Notes under the pieces: generated by a model | What the model was told of the DNA's origin: nothing | Seen by the model: the letters and a program-made list of their open reading frames with translations, nothing else | The model's database searches: none | Origin: Cystobacter fuscus DSM 2262 | GTDB lineage: Bacteria; Myxococcota; Myxococcia; Myxococcales; Myxococcaceae | DNA length: 64,000 nt | Reading direction: 5' to 3' | Assembly (NCBI RefSeq): GCF_000335475.2 | Contig: NZ_ANAH02000021.1 | Location: 62,001-126,000, forward strand | Position numbers and translations under genes: made by a program | Part shown: one piece after another, positions 26,884 through 35,883 of the stretch | Position numbering within the stretch: position 1 is the first letter of the stretch | Layout: every line of letters starts with the position of its first letter

Positions 26884-28077
26884 CTAGAACATGTCGGGCA
26901 TCGCCGGAGGCGTTCCGGAGAAGAGCGCCTCGGCTGTACGCAGGGTGGTGTCATCGGCCTCCAGGACTCCGGCGAGCTGGAGCGCGGCGGGTGACAGGAA
27001 ACCGCCGTAGAGCGCGGCGAGCGCCCGGACATGCAGCTTCATGTCCCCCTCGCCGCCGGGACGCACCTGGGCCTCGCCCTCCTCCACCTCCAGGACGAAG
27101 CGGCCCTGGTTCTCCGGGAAGAGGTCGTCCACCACCTCCAGGTGCAGCGCCCCCGAGAGCCCGGGAGGGTAGCCCCGGGCCTGGAGCGCGCCGGGCACAT
27201 CCAGCACGCGCAGCATCCAGTAGTCGCCCAGCTTCACCTGGTAGGACTGCTCGCGCAGCAGGAAGAGGAGCGGATGGACCGGCCCCCCTCGCCAGATGAC
27301 CTCGGCGGCCAGGGAGCGATGGTCTCCGAGGAAGCTCAACAGCCGGCGCCCCGCGGCTGGAGTGAGCGCCACGAAGTCGGTGAGGCGCAGCTCCTGCTTG
27401 TGGCCAAAGGCCGAGAGGTTGTGGCGCGACAGGAACAGGTAGCCCTCCACGCCGGAGGCTCCTTCCACCAGGTAGCCATAGGCGTTCTGCCCGCGGGGCT
27501 GCCGGACGCGGTTCCAGATGTACGGGCCGCGATCGAGCCACCCCATCTGCTTTCGCGCATGACGCAGGTAGACGTCGTGGAGGGCGGGCATGTCGGCCGC
27601 ATCCACCGGCCGCAGCGCGAGCGTCCGCTCCTGGAAGTCGACTCCGGACAGTTGCAGGCGGTGCTCGAAGCACGCTCCCGCCTGCTCGAAGCCCACGCGC
27701 CGGTAGAGCGGTTGGGTGGACGGGTAGAGACCCGCGAGGACATGGCCCTCGGCGCGCAGCTCCCGGAGGACCTGGCTCATGAGGCGGACCCCCGTGCCCT
27801 GCCCCCGGCGGGCGGGCGCCACCCCCACCCCCGCGATGCCGCCCAGCGACACCCGGCGCCCCCCCCACCACTGCCCCATGGGGATGAGGGCGGCCGTGGC
27901 GGCCACCGCCCCCCCTTCCCTCAGCAGCCTCAGCCTGGCCCCCCCCTCCTCCACCCGGCGCAGCCAGCCGAGCGTGAATTCCGAGGTCATGGCGAACGCC
28001 TGGGACAGAATGTCGTCCGCCGAGGCCAGTTCCCGCTCATCCCGCGGGGCTCCGAAGTCCACTACGGCCGCTTCCAT
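26884..28077 (-). CDS. Eis-like GNAT N-acetyltransferase
   Basis: 397 residues, the length of Eis-type enzymes, which have two GNAT-like halves and a C-terminal sterol-carrier-like region. The acetyl-CoA loop is VAPARRGQGTGVRLM (about 85-99), followed by LAGLYPSTQPLYRRVGFE. The C-terminus ends with ...MPDMF, like the C-terminal carboxylate used as catalytic base in Eis. The second half contains LEVVDDLFPENQGRFVLEVEEG. It acetylates amines; Eis relatives modify aminoglycosides or host proteins, but the substrate here is unknown. The ATG at 28077 has AGGAG 7 nt upstream. Divergent from htpG. Confidence 0.88.
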   Translation of the reverse strand: MEAAVVDFGAPRDERELASADDILSQAFAMTSEFTLGWLRRVEEGGARLRLLREGGAVAATAALIPMGQWWGGRRVSLGGIAGVGVAPARRGQGTGVRLMSQVLRELRAEGHVLAGLYPSTQPLYRRVGFEQAGACFEHRLQLSGVDFQERTLALRPVDAADMPALHDVYLRHARKQMGWLDRGPYIWNRVRQPRGQNAYGYLVEGASGVEGYLFLSRHNLSAFGHKQELRLTDFVALTPAAGRRLLSFLGDHRSLAAEVIWRGGPVHPLLFLLREQSYQVKLGDYWMLRVLDVPGALQARGYPPGLSGALHLEVVDDLFPENQGRFVLEVEEGEAQVRPGGEGDMKLHVRALAALYGGFLSPAALQLAGVLEADDTTLRTAEALFSGTPPAMPDMF

Positions 28078-28234
28078 GAAGGTCTCCTGGGTGTCGTGAA
28101 GGGGGGTGCAGCCTAGAACACACGCCCCCCGCCCGCCCTCCTGACGAGCGGACGCCGTGCTGGACAAGCCACCCCCCATGGTTAAAGGGAAGGACGTTCG
28201 CGTCCCGTTCACCGGACGCCCTCGGAGGAACCCC

Positions 28235-30214
28235 ATGTCCGTCGACTCCCAGCGGGAGACCCACCACTTCCAGGCGGAGATCAACCAGCTCCTCAACCTG
28301 GTCATCAATTCGCTCTACAGCCACAAGGAGATCTTCCTGCGCGAGCTGGTGTCGAACGCCTCGGACGCGCTCGACAAGCTGCGCTTCCGCTCGGTCACCG
28401 AGCCGGAGCTGCTCGGAGGAGAGTCCGCGCTCGAAATCCACATCATCCCGGACGCGGACAAGGGCACGCTGACGCTGGAGGACACCGGCATCGGCATGAC
28501 GCATGACGAGCTGGTGAAGAACCTGGGCACCATCGCCCACTCCGGCTCGCGCGAGTTCCTGGACATGGTGGCCCAGCGCGGCCAGAAGGACGTCAACCTC
28601 ATCGGCCAGTTCGGCGTGGGCTTCTACAGCGCCTACCTCGTGGCCGACCGCGTCGAGGTGGTCAGCCGAGCCGCGGGGCAGACCCAGGCCTGGCGCTGGA
28701 CGTCGGATGCCAAGGGCTCCTTCACCGTGGAGCCCGCCGAGCGCTCCACCCGCGGCACCTCCATCACCCTGCACCTCAAGGAGGAGCAGAAGGAGTTCCT
28801 CGGCGAGTGGCGGCTGCGCGAGCTCATCAAGCAGTACTCGGACTACGTGAGCCACCCCATCCACCTGGAGGTGAAGAAGACCACCGGCGAGGGCGCGGAC
28901 GCCAAGACCGAGACGAAGCGCGAGGTGGTCAACAAGGCGAGCGCCCTGTGGCAGCGCGCCAAGAGCGAGATCACCGACGAGCAGTACCAGGAGTTCTACA
29001 AGCACCTGTCGCACGACTGGGAGGCGCCGCTCGCGTGGACGCACTTCCGTACCGAGGGCAACCAGGTCTTCACCGGCCTGCTCTTCGTGCCCAAGCACCC
29101 GCCGTTCGACCTGAACAGCCAGGAGCAGCGCGGGGTGCGGCTGTTCGTCAAGCGCGTGCTCATCATGGACCGCTGCGAGGAGATGCTGCCGCAGTGGCTG
29201 CGCTTCGTGCGTGGCGTGGTGGACTCGGATGATCTGCCGCTCAACGTGTCGCGCGAGCTGCTCCAGGACTCGGCCGTGGTGCAGGGCATCCGCAAGCACG
29301 TCACCAAGAAGACGCTGGACATGCTGGAGAAGCTCGCCAAGGACAAGCCCGAGGACTACCGCACGTTCTGGCAGGCCTTCGGCCCCGTGCTCAAGGAAGG
29401 GCTCGCGGTGGACCAGGAGTACCGCGAGAAGATCGGCTCGCTCCTGCGCTACGAGAGCTCGCGCGAGGAGGGCCTCACCTCGCTCGCCGACTACGTGTCG
29501 CGGATGAAGGAGGGCCAGGAGGCCATCTATTACGTCTTCGGCGAGACGCGGAAGGCCGTGGTGGACTCGCCGCACCTCGAGGCGCTCAAGAAGCGCGGCT
29601 ACGAGGTGCTGTACATGACGGACCCGGTGGACGAGTGGGCCAGTCAGGGCCTCAAGGACTTCCAGGGCAAACCCCTGGTGTCGGCGATGCACGCGGACCT
29701 CAAGCTCAAGGAGACGGACGAGGAGAAGCGCGAGAAGGAGGAGCGCGCCAAGGGCCTGGGGCCGCTCGCCGAGAAGATGAAGGAGGTGCTCAAGGAGCAG
29801 GTGCGCGAGGTGCGCGCGTCGGACCGCCTCACCGACTCGCCCTGCTGCCTGGTGGTGCCCGAGGGCGGCTCGCACGCGTTCGTGGAGCGGCTCTTGCGCG
29901 AGCGCGGCCGGAGCGTGCCGCGCGCCAAGCGCATCCTGGAGGTCAATCCCCAGCACCCCATCATCCAGCACCTGAGCGCCCTGCAGCAGAAGGAGCCCGG
30001 CTCGGAGCAGCTCAAGGAGTGGGTGGAGATGCTCTACGATCAGGCGCTGCTCACCGAGGGCAGCAGCGTGGAGGATCCCAACCGCTTCGCCCGGCGCATG
30101 ACGGCGCTGATGACCCAGTTGGCGCAGGGCGGCACCCCTTCCGCTCCCCCCGAGGGCAACCACGCGGCGGCGCCCACCACGAGCACCCAGGCGACGCCCA
30201 CCGCGAGCGCCTGA
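28235..30214 (+). CDS. htpG: Molecular chaperone HtpG (Hsp90)
   Basis: 659 residues. The N-terminal ATPase has [31 protein letters not shown] and [11 protein letters not shown], the Bergerat-fold boxes of Hsp90. The middle domain has LNVSRELLQ and the C-terminal dimerisation region is present. The extreme C-terminus is a low-complexity Ala/Thr tail. It is a cytosolic folding chaperone. The ATG at 28235 has GGAGG 6 nt upstream; the frame extends to 28157 without family support. No heat-shock sigma or CIRCE-like inverted repeat was found upstream. Confidence 0.98.
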
Positions 30215-30247
30215 GCCTCCACCCGTAGTAAAAGGGGGCACACCGAG

Positions 30248-31834
30248 ATGCCTCGTGCCCCCTCCGCGCCGCCTCCCGTCCTCGACGAGGAGGCGCTCGT
30301 CCACCAGTTCCCCGGAATCGACCGGCGCGCGCTGGGCGCCTTCTACACGCCGGCGCCCCTGGTGGAGCGCACCCTGGCCCTCGCCCTCGCGCACGCGGGG
30401 GACGGGCCGCTCGCGGTGGTGGACCCGGCCTGTGGCGCGGGGGCATTCCTCTCGGCCGCGGCGCGGGCCCGGCCCGAGGCCCATCTGGCTGGCCTGGAGC
30501 TGTCCCCCGACGTGGCCCGAGCCTGTCAGGCGCGCCTGCCGCTCGTGGACATCCAGCAGGGAGATGCGCTGCGCGGGGGGCTCGAGCCGCTGCTCTCCCG
30601 CGTGCCGTCCACCCACCGCGAGCTGTGGCTCGGCAATCCGCCCTACAACGGCACGTCGGCGCTGCTGAAGGACCGGGCCGCGTATGAGCGCCTGCGGGCC
30701 CTGCTGCCGCTCTCGCTGCCACCGGGCACGAGCCTGCGCGACGACTTCGCCTTCTTCCTGCTGCTCGCGGCGCACCGGCTCGCCTCACGCCCCGGGGTGC
30801 TGGCCTTCATCACCCCCACGAGCCTCCTGGACGCCTTCCTCTACGCGCCCCTGCGCGCCACGCTGCTGCGCACGCTGTGCCTGCGCGAGGTGGTGGAACT
30901 GGGCCCGGGTGCCTTCGTGGGCACGCAGGTGCGCACCTGCATCACCGTGTGGACCTCGCCTCCCGAGCCGCGCGTCCCGGCCCTCTACACGCCATTCACC
31001 GCCATGGGTCCGGCACGCGCGCAGACCTTCGTGCCCGAGGCGCCCGAGTGGCGCTTGCAGCCCACGCCCGCCGAGGCCACCGAGCTGGACGCACGTTGGC
31101 GCGCCGAGGGCGAGCCGCTCACCACGCTCGTGCCGGTGAGCCTGCCTGGCGTGAAGACGCGCTTCGATGAACTGCTGGTGGACGAGGACGCGAGCAGGCT
31201 GCTCGCGCGGCTCGAGGACTTCGCGCGCACGCCCCTGGAGGAGCTCGCGGCGTTCGCCCGGGCATGGAACATCCCCGAGTCCCTGCTGCCCAAGCTGCGC
31301 GCGCTGAAGGAAGGCCCTGCCTTCACGGTGGAGGCCGCGTGTGTCCGGCCATTCTTCCGCTACGCGGGAGCACGGCATCGGGGACAGGTGCCCGCGGAGG
31401 CGCGTGCCTTCTGCTACCTCGATCGGCGATTGATTCCTCGTGGCGACCACCGGCTGCGGGGGCCGTGGGATCCGCACCGGGGCGAGGTGAAGCTGCTCTT
31501 CAACGTCCGCGAGCTGCCCCTGTCCGCCGCGCTCCTGGAGGAAGAGGGCTGCGTGCATGACCACCGGCATGCCCGCTTCGCGCCCCTGTTCGTCCCCCAG
31601 CGGCTCCGGGACGAGGGGCTCGGGCTCACCCGGATCGTGCGATCCACCGAGGAACTGGGTCCCCTCGTGCCCAATCTCTCACCTCGAGGACTGGCCTGGG
31701 CGGAGCGATGCGGAGGGCCGCTCGCCGCCTTTCAGGCACTCGTGCGCTTCCTCAACGGACCCGAGGTGCAGGGCTGCTGGGCGCCTGTCCATGGCGCCTC
31801 GCGCGTGGTCCCGGTGCCTTTGGATCGGACATGA
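30248..31834 (+). CDS. Orphan N6-adenine DNA methyltransferase
   Basis: 528 residues. The start of the catalytic domain reads RRALGAFYTPAPLVERTL, common to N-6 DNA methylases. The AdoMet motif is VVDPACGAGAFLSAA (about 57-71) and the catalytic motif is NPPY at 130-133. The C-terminal half, which contains VPVSLPGVKTRFDELLV and FFRYAG, resembles the specificity/recognition region of TaqI-like or type IIG enzymes, and would read DNA. No endonuclease, specificity subunit or other restriction gene is adjacent. It may be a solitary methylase or the remains of a modification system. It starts 33 bp after htpG and borders the accessory block that begins at about 31.85 kb. Confidence 0.85.
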   Translation: MPRAPSAPPPVLDEEALVHQFPGIDRRALGAFYTPAPLVERTLALALAHAGDGPLAVVDPACGAGAFLSAAARARPEAHLAGLELSPDVARACQARLPLVDIQQGDALRGGLEPLLSRVPSTHRELWLGNPPYNGTSALLKDRAAYERLRALLPLSLPPGTSLRDDFAFFLLLAAHRLASRPGVLAFITPTSLLDAFLYAPLRATLLRTLCLREVVELGPGAFVGTQVRTCITVWTSPPEPRVPALYTPFTAMGPARAQTFVPEAPEWRLQPTPAEATELDARWRAEGEPLTTLVPVSLPGVKTRFDELLVDEDASRLLARLEDFARTPLEELAAFARAWNIPESLLPKLRALKEGPAFTVEAACVRPFFRYAGARHRGQVPAEARAFCYLDRRLIPRGDHRLRGPWDPHRGEVKLLFNVRELPLSAALLEEEGCVHDHRHARFAPLFVPQRLRDEGLGLTRIVRSTEELGPLVPNLSPRGLAWAERCGGPLAAFQALVRFLNGPEVQGCWAPVHGASRVVPVPLDRT

Positions 31835-31861
31835 AGTCGAATGGGCTTGCTCCGGTTACGT

Positions 31862-31963
31862 GGTTCTCTCGCAGTTTGTGTACATCCCACGCGCATTCGG
31901 CTGGCCACACAAGAGAAGCTCGCCTGCCCGCAGCTGGTGAAGCACATATAGTGTGGGAGAGCC
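31862..31963. repeat. ISL3-like short terminal-inverted-repeat element, copy A
   Basis: The left end starts GGTTCTCTCGCAGTTTGTGT. The right end finishes GTGTGGGAGAGCC, which inverted gives GGCTCTCCCACAC, so the two ends are imperfect inverted repeats. The internal part closely matches copy B2 (39940-40029), for example ATCCCRCGCGCATTCGG. About 102 bases, non-coding. No clear 8-bp target duplication flanks this copy. It lies between the methyltransferase and the large exported-protein gene, at the left edge of the accessory block. The rest of 31835-32080 holds nothing I recognise. Confidence 0.6.
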
Positions 31964-32080
31964 GGGGCAGGCTCAGTATGCAGCCAGCATGTCCAACCGC
32001 ATCGCCCGTTGTGCTGCATCGGATGCTCGGTTTGCCGGTGCTGCTGGAGAGGTGCCTGCCTACCCAAGTTCAACACCCTC

Positions 32081-35071
32081 TCAGTCCGTCGGATTCAGCG
32101 CTGAAGCCGTCCTCAGCGCCTGCTTCTCTCGATCGATCAGTTGAAGGACGAGGTAGTCTTGGAGTTCCTGCGAGTTCATGGGCGTCGGGCCCGCTGGGTC
32201 GACGCTCGAGCCGCCGAAGTACCGAGCGGCGCGCAGAAGTAGGCTAAGCTTATCCAAGCTCGCTGTGATGGCGCCGTCAGCGAAGACGGCCCGAGCGTAG
32301 TCGAGGTAGTGCTGCTCCGCTTGTTCGGCCAACGTCTCCTCAAGCGCCTGCTCGTAGGTGATCTCGGGAGAGCCGTCGACCAGTCGCCGGGTCTTATTGT
32401 CCTTCAAGAAGCTCGCGAGGGCCGAGCCCAGGTGCGGGAGCGCCGCAATCAGTTGGTCATCGGCGCCCGGGCAGCTCGACCGGATGGGTAGGGGATAGAG
32501 TTGGCGGAACGGCATTAGAATCGCCGCCTTGTTCGAGGCTTTCCGATTGTCGAACGGCAAGAAGCACTTGTTGAGCTGATCGTTGGTGTAGGCCACCGTC
32601 TCGCTGAAGCTCGCGGTGGGCGCCCGGTAGGCGGCGAGGTTCAGGCTCGCCACGAATCGGATCGAGTGCACCTGCTCGGTGTGGACGAAAAGCTCATGGT
32701 GGATGTGCCCATGGTGGCACTTCTCCCAGTCGGACCTAGCGTACTCGGGGTAGGGGCTGTAGTGGGCGCCGAAGTACTGCGGCGCCACGAAGCAGAAGCT
32801 GTTCTGAAAGGGCGGCCACGTGTTGTAGACCATGCCCAGCTCTTGGAGACGAGAGTTGACCGTGCCCATTCCCTCGTTTGTGTTGCCGATGCCAATGTTA
32901 TCGTTCGTCCGCGCCGTGCTCGGCTCGTAGCAGATCGAGAACCCTGATTTGCTTATGCTGGTGAGGGCGACAAGGCTCGCCGGCACGGTTTCCGCCAAGC
33001 GCTTGCGGGAGACCGCGATCTGCGGGTAGCCAGACTGTGCGTTGCACGGCGAGACCCAGGCGTGCCCGCCAAGCCGCTTGGGGAAGATCGCCCGCGAGAT
33101 CGGGTCCTTGGATGAGGCCGCCGCAGCGTAGTTCGCGAGCTTCTCGCGCATGTGGGCATTCCGCCCAAGGAAGGCAACCGGCGCATCGGCGGTATCGAGC
33201 CAGCCGATGTTGTCGGACTGCCCGCTGTAGAGATTGTAGAGGTGGCTCCCACCGGTAAAGGAGGCCGCCATCTTGCTCATGGCGAACGGCTCGTTCAGGA
33301 CCGCAACCTCGCGCTGGTTGATCTCGTCGGCCGCAGTGACGATCTTGCCCGACGCATAGGATGCGGCCTTTTTGTCGACAGCGGCCAGCACCGCGTCGAG
33401 TTCCTGGCTGTAGAGCCCGTTGAGCTTCGCCACGAATGCGGGCGACGATAGCGCGGCGATCAACTGCTTGTTGCCTTCCTCGAAGCTGGTGATGCGGGCC
33501 TCGACGTTCCGTGCCGCGTCCTTGGTGCGCAGCTCAGGGTTGTAGGCCACGAGGAGGCGGAAGCGGCGGGCGATCATATCGAGCGTCGGGCGGTGCGCCG
33601 GCGTCACCGAGAGCGGTGCGTCGGCGAGGCCATTGTACTCTCCGAGAAGCTTCGCAATCTGCTCCTCATAGCCCGCGTACTCATCGAGTGCGTACGCAGT
33701 CCCGATGAGGCGCTGGTTCTCCGTCGTCGTGAACTCGTGGACGAGCCCCGCGTAGGTCGCCACGCAGGCGTCGCGCTTGGCCGTCTGGAAGACGTTGAAG
33801 TCCTTGAGGCACGCCTCGTCGTAGTAAATCACCTTCTGTATGAATGCCGCGTTGGCCGCAAGTTGGTCGGCGCGACGGGCTCGCATCAAATCGTCCCTGA
33901 GGGCGCGCACGTCCTGACTGTAGGCGTCGAGCTTGACCAGGACGATCTCGTTGGCCTGGAGCAGCTCGGAAAACTTCCCCATGATGCGGACTTCGGTCTC
34001 CGAGATATGCGTGCTGAGTTCGGAGAATCCCTGCTCGACGGAAAACTGAAGAGCAGCGATCTGCTTGGAAATCTGTTTCAGCATCGCCATGATCTGCAGG
34101 CTCTCGCTCTTCTCCTGCTTGTCGAAGGCACTCGCGAGGACGAGAGCGCCGCCGATCGCCATGCCGTACGGCCCCACGACGCTGACATAGGTGGAGCTGT
34201 CCTGGAGGAGCGCCGCCGCCGTCGCGATCTGCGACACGCCGACCACGACCTGGGTCATCACGCGGGAGTCCCCGGCCGGCAGGATGCCCGCGCGCACGCC
34301 CAGACCGATCATCGACTGCGAGAAGAGCGCATACTCGCCGATAAGCTTCGCATTGCGCTCGCCCTGGCCAGGTCGACCGCTCTGGACGATCGCCACGATT
34401 TCCTTCATCCTCTCGTCGATCTTGGCGCCGAGGTTGGCTTCCGTCGCCCCGAGCTGGCTCTGCAGGAAGGCTTTTACCTCCGCGCTCTGCGCGTTGGTCG
34501 ACTTGAGGAGCGCGATCATTGCCACGCCCTCGTTCATCGCGTCGCCCTCGCGGAGCTTCTGGTCGAGGAGGGACTGCTCCTCGGGGACGTTCGTCGTCTC
34601 GCGCATCTTCTGCAACTCGGCGCGCAACTCGCGCCAAGCCCGAACAACCGAGCTCGCCTGGGCGGCGCTCGGCGAGGCGATGGCCGTGAAGCCGGCGAAT
34701 TCCGTCTTGTACGCGTCGAACTTATTCCGGACGCCGGCCTTGACCTCTTTTGTATAGAGGGAGGACGCGAGGCGAATGTCGACGAAGCTCACAAGATCGC
34801 CGTAGGGAAGGAGCTTGTTGATCGCGTACTTGCCCAGCGAGATGAGGCCGTTGTGGAAGCGGTCGACGGCGGCACGATCGCGCATCGCCTTCAGGGGATC
34901 GACCCGGGCATCCCTGCTCTCGGCTATCGTACAGTCCCGGTAGCGCGCCAAGGCTTGGTTGAAGGCTGGACCGGGCGCGCCGGTCGGCGGCAGGCAGGCA
35001 GCTGCGGCGGCTGAGCCCACGAGCGCGCCCATCCCAGCGAGCGAAATTCTAAAAGTGCGAAGATATGACAT
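32081..35071 (-). CDS. Large exported protein, unrecognised, helical with hydrophobic segment
   Basis: 996 residues. The ATG at 35071 has GGAGG 4 nt upstream and opens an export signal ending AAAAACLPP near residue 26. The region 50-270 is mostly helical. A hydrophobic stretch (about 272-316, containing VVGPYGMAIGGALVLASAF) is followed directly by a heptad-rich, coiled-coil-like segment (320-400). The C-terminal half includes a His-rich HHGHIHHE, several Cys and many aromatic residues. The hydrophobic hairpin plus long helices recalls helical pore-forming toxins, but this is only a structural analogy. It lies alone on its strand, 360 bases downstream of the four-gene cassette. Base composition seems lower in GC than flanking genes. 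Confidence 0.8.
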   Translation of the reverse strand: MSYLRTFRISLAGMGALVGSAAAAACLPPTGAPGPAFNQALARYRDCTIAESRDARVDPLKAMRDRAAVDRFHNGLISLGKYAINKLLPYGDLVSFVDIRLASSLYTKEVKAGVRNKFDAYKTEFAGFTAIASPSAAQASSVVRAWRELRAELQKMRETTNVPEEQSLLDQKLREGDAMNEGVAMIALLKSTNAQSAEVKAFLQSQLGATEANLGAKIDERMKEIVAIVQSGRPGQGERNAKLIGEYALFSQSMIGLGVRAGILPAGDSRVMTQVVVGVSQIATAAALLQDSSTYVSVVGPYGMAIGGALVLASAFDKQEKSESLQIMAMLKQISKQIAALQFSVEQGFSELSTHISETEVRIMGKFSELLQANEIVLVKLDAYSQDVRALRDDLMRARRADQLAANAAFIQKVIYYDEACLKDFNVFQTAKRDACVATYAGLVHEFTTTENQRLIGTAYALDEYAGYEEQIAKLLGEYNGLADAPLSVTPAHRPTLDMIARRFRLLVAYNPELRTKDAARNVEARITSFEEGNKQLIAALSSPAFVAKLNGLYSQELDAVLAAVDKKAASYASGKIVTAADEINQREVAVLNEPFAMSKMAASFTGGSHLYNLYSGQSDNIGWLDTADAPVAFLGRNAHMREKLANYAAAASSKDPISRAIFPKRLGGHAWVSPCNAQSGYPQIAVSRKRLAETVPASLVALTSISKSGFSICYEPSTARTNDNIGIGNTNEGMGTVNSRLQELGMVYNTWPPFQNSFCFVAPQYFGAHYSPYPEYARSDWEKCHHGHIHHELFVHTEQVHSIRFVASLNLAAYRAPTASFSETVAYTNDQLNKCFLPFDNRKASNKAAILMPFRQLYPLPIRSSCPGADDQLIAALPHLGSALASFLKDNKTRRLVDGSPEITYEQALEETLAEQAEQHYLDYARAVFADGAITASLDKLSLLLRAARYFGGSSVDPAGPTPMNSQELQDYLVLQLIDREKQALRTASALNPTD

Positions 35072-35431
35072 ATTTCCTCCACAGGACCCACCACGAAGCC
35101 ACGTCGATTTGTTTCGGGTTTGCAATGTAGTGTTTCTTTAGCGTCTGCCTCTGCGAGGTGTCGGCACAATATTTCGCGTTCTTCTTCACGTCCGGACCGC
35201 GAAATTCAAGCTCGGCATCTCGGAGGAAAGCCGTCTGACGTATAAAAAGGATAGATAGCCTATTGAGGAGCTGGCTAGAGCAGAGGGACCGAAGAGGGCC
35301 GCTGACAGGGGCCGGCCGAGCAGTGCGCCAAACTGGTGGAAAGGCCGAGTAGCCCCCTTGGGCACACACTCTCCGCCCGCGCGTTCATGTCCATCGCTGC
35401 CATTTCCTCCCTCGCGGCTGCAGACCCTTGC
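35072..35431. other. Gene-free leader of the large exported protein, with inverted repeat
   Basis: A 360-base stretch, richer in A and T than the flanks. A perfect inverted repeat, ATTTCGCG (35171-35178) and CGCGAAAT (35198-35205), is separated by 19 bases and lies about 100-130 bases ahead of the start at 35071. TATACG occurs on the minus strand near 35240, but I see no good -35 partner. An open frame on the minus strand (35049-35369) crosses it and runs into the large gene; it has no ribosome binding site and no recognisable product. Confidence 0.5.
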
Positions 35432-35770
35432 TCACGTCATGACAGGCTCGGGCGAGGACTTGCAGTTCCCCCAACACAGCCTTCGAGCCCACTCCAGTAG
35501 TCGGCCGACTTCGTCCGGGTATTCCACACCGATGAGTCGTACCTCGTGACCCGGCACCACGCCGGTCAGTTCCTCCAACCCGGCATCGCTGGCGGCAGCC
35601 ACCAAGGTGAAGATCACCCGCAGCCTCTCTCCCTCCGGCAGGTCCAGGTAGTAGACCCCCAGAGCCGTCTCCAGAACGGCTGCCGCTACCGCATCCACCT
35701 CTCCCTGCGCATACGCCCCCGCCCCGTTGAGCAACACCACCACCGCCATGGTCTTCCCAAACGTACCCAT
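35432..35770 (-). CDS. Small exported protein, unrecognised
   Basis: 112 residues. The ATG at 35770 has GGAGGG about 8 nt upstream and begins MGTFGKTMAVVVLLNGAGAYAQGEV, a signal peptide with a likely AYA-Q cleavage. The mature part is about 90 residues, acidic, with an amphipathic middle (VYYLDLPEGERLRVIFTLVAAASDAGLEELTG) and CWGNC near the C-terminus, possibly a disulfide. No family recognised. It is 113 bases after the M48 protease gene on the same strand, so it may be a substrate or partner of that protease. Confidence 0.7.
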   Translation of the reverse strand: MGTFGKTMAVVVLLNGAGAYAQGEVDAVAAAVLETALGVYYLDLPEGERLRVIFTLVAAASDAGLEELTGVVPGHEVRLIGVEYPDEVGRLLEWARRLCWGNCKSSPEPVMT

Positions 35771-35883
35771 TGCGCTCTCCCTCCGAAGTCGAACTCCTTG
35801 GCACCGGGCTTCCGTTGCTCGGCACAGCGCCTTCGAAAAGAGGAGGTCCAGCGAGCACGCGCCTTTTTCGGCGCTCAAGCCAT

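Noticed and set aside
31854..31861. GGTTACGT next to copy A considered as a target duplication
   Set aside because: The right flank of the element does not repeat it; only an inverted likeness to the flank of B2 was found.
35049..35369. 106-codon minus-strand frame before the large exported gene
   Set aside because: No ribosome binding site, overlaps the start of the real gene, and no recognisable motif; possible by chance in a low-GC gap.
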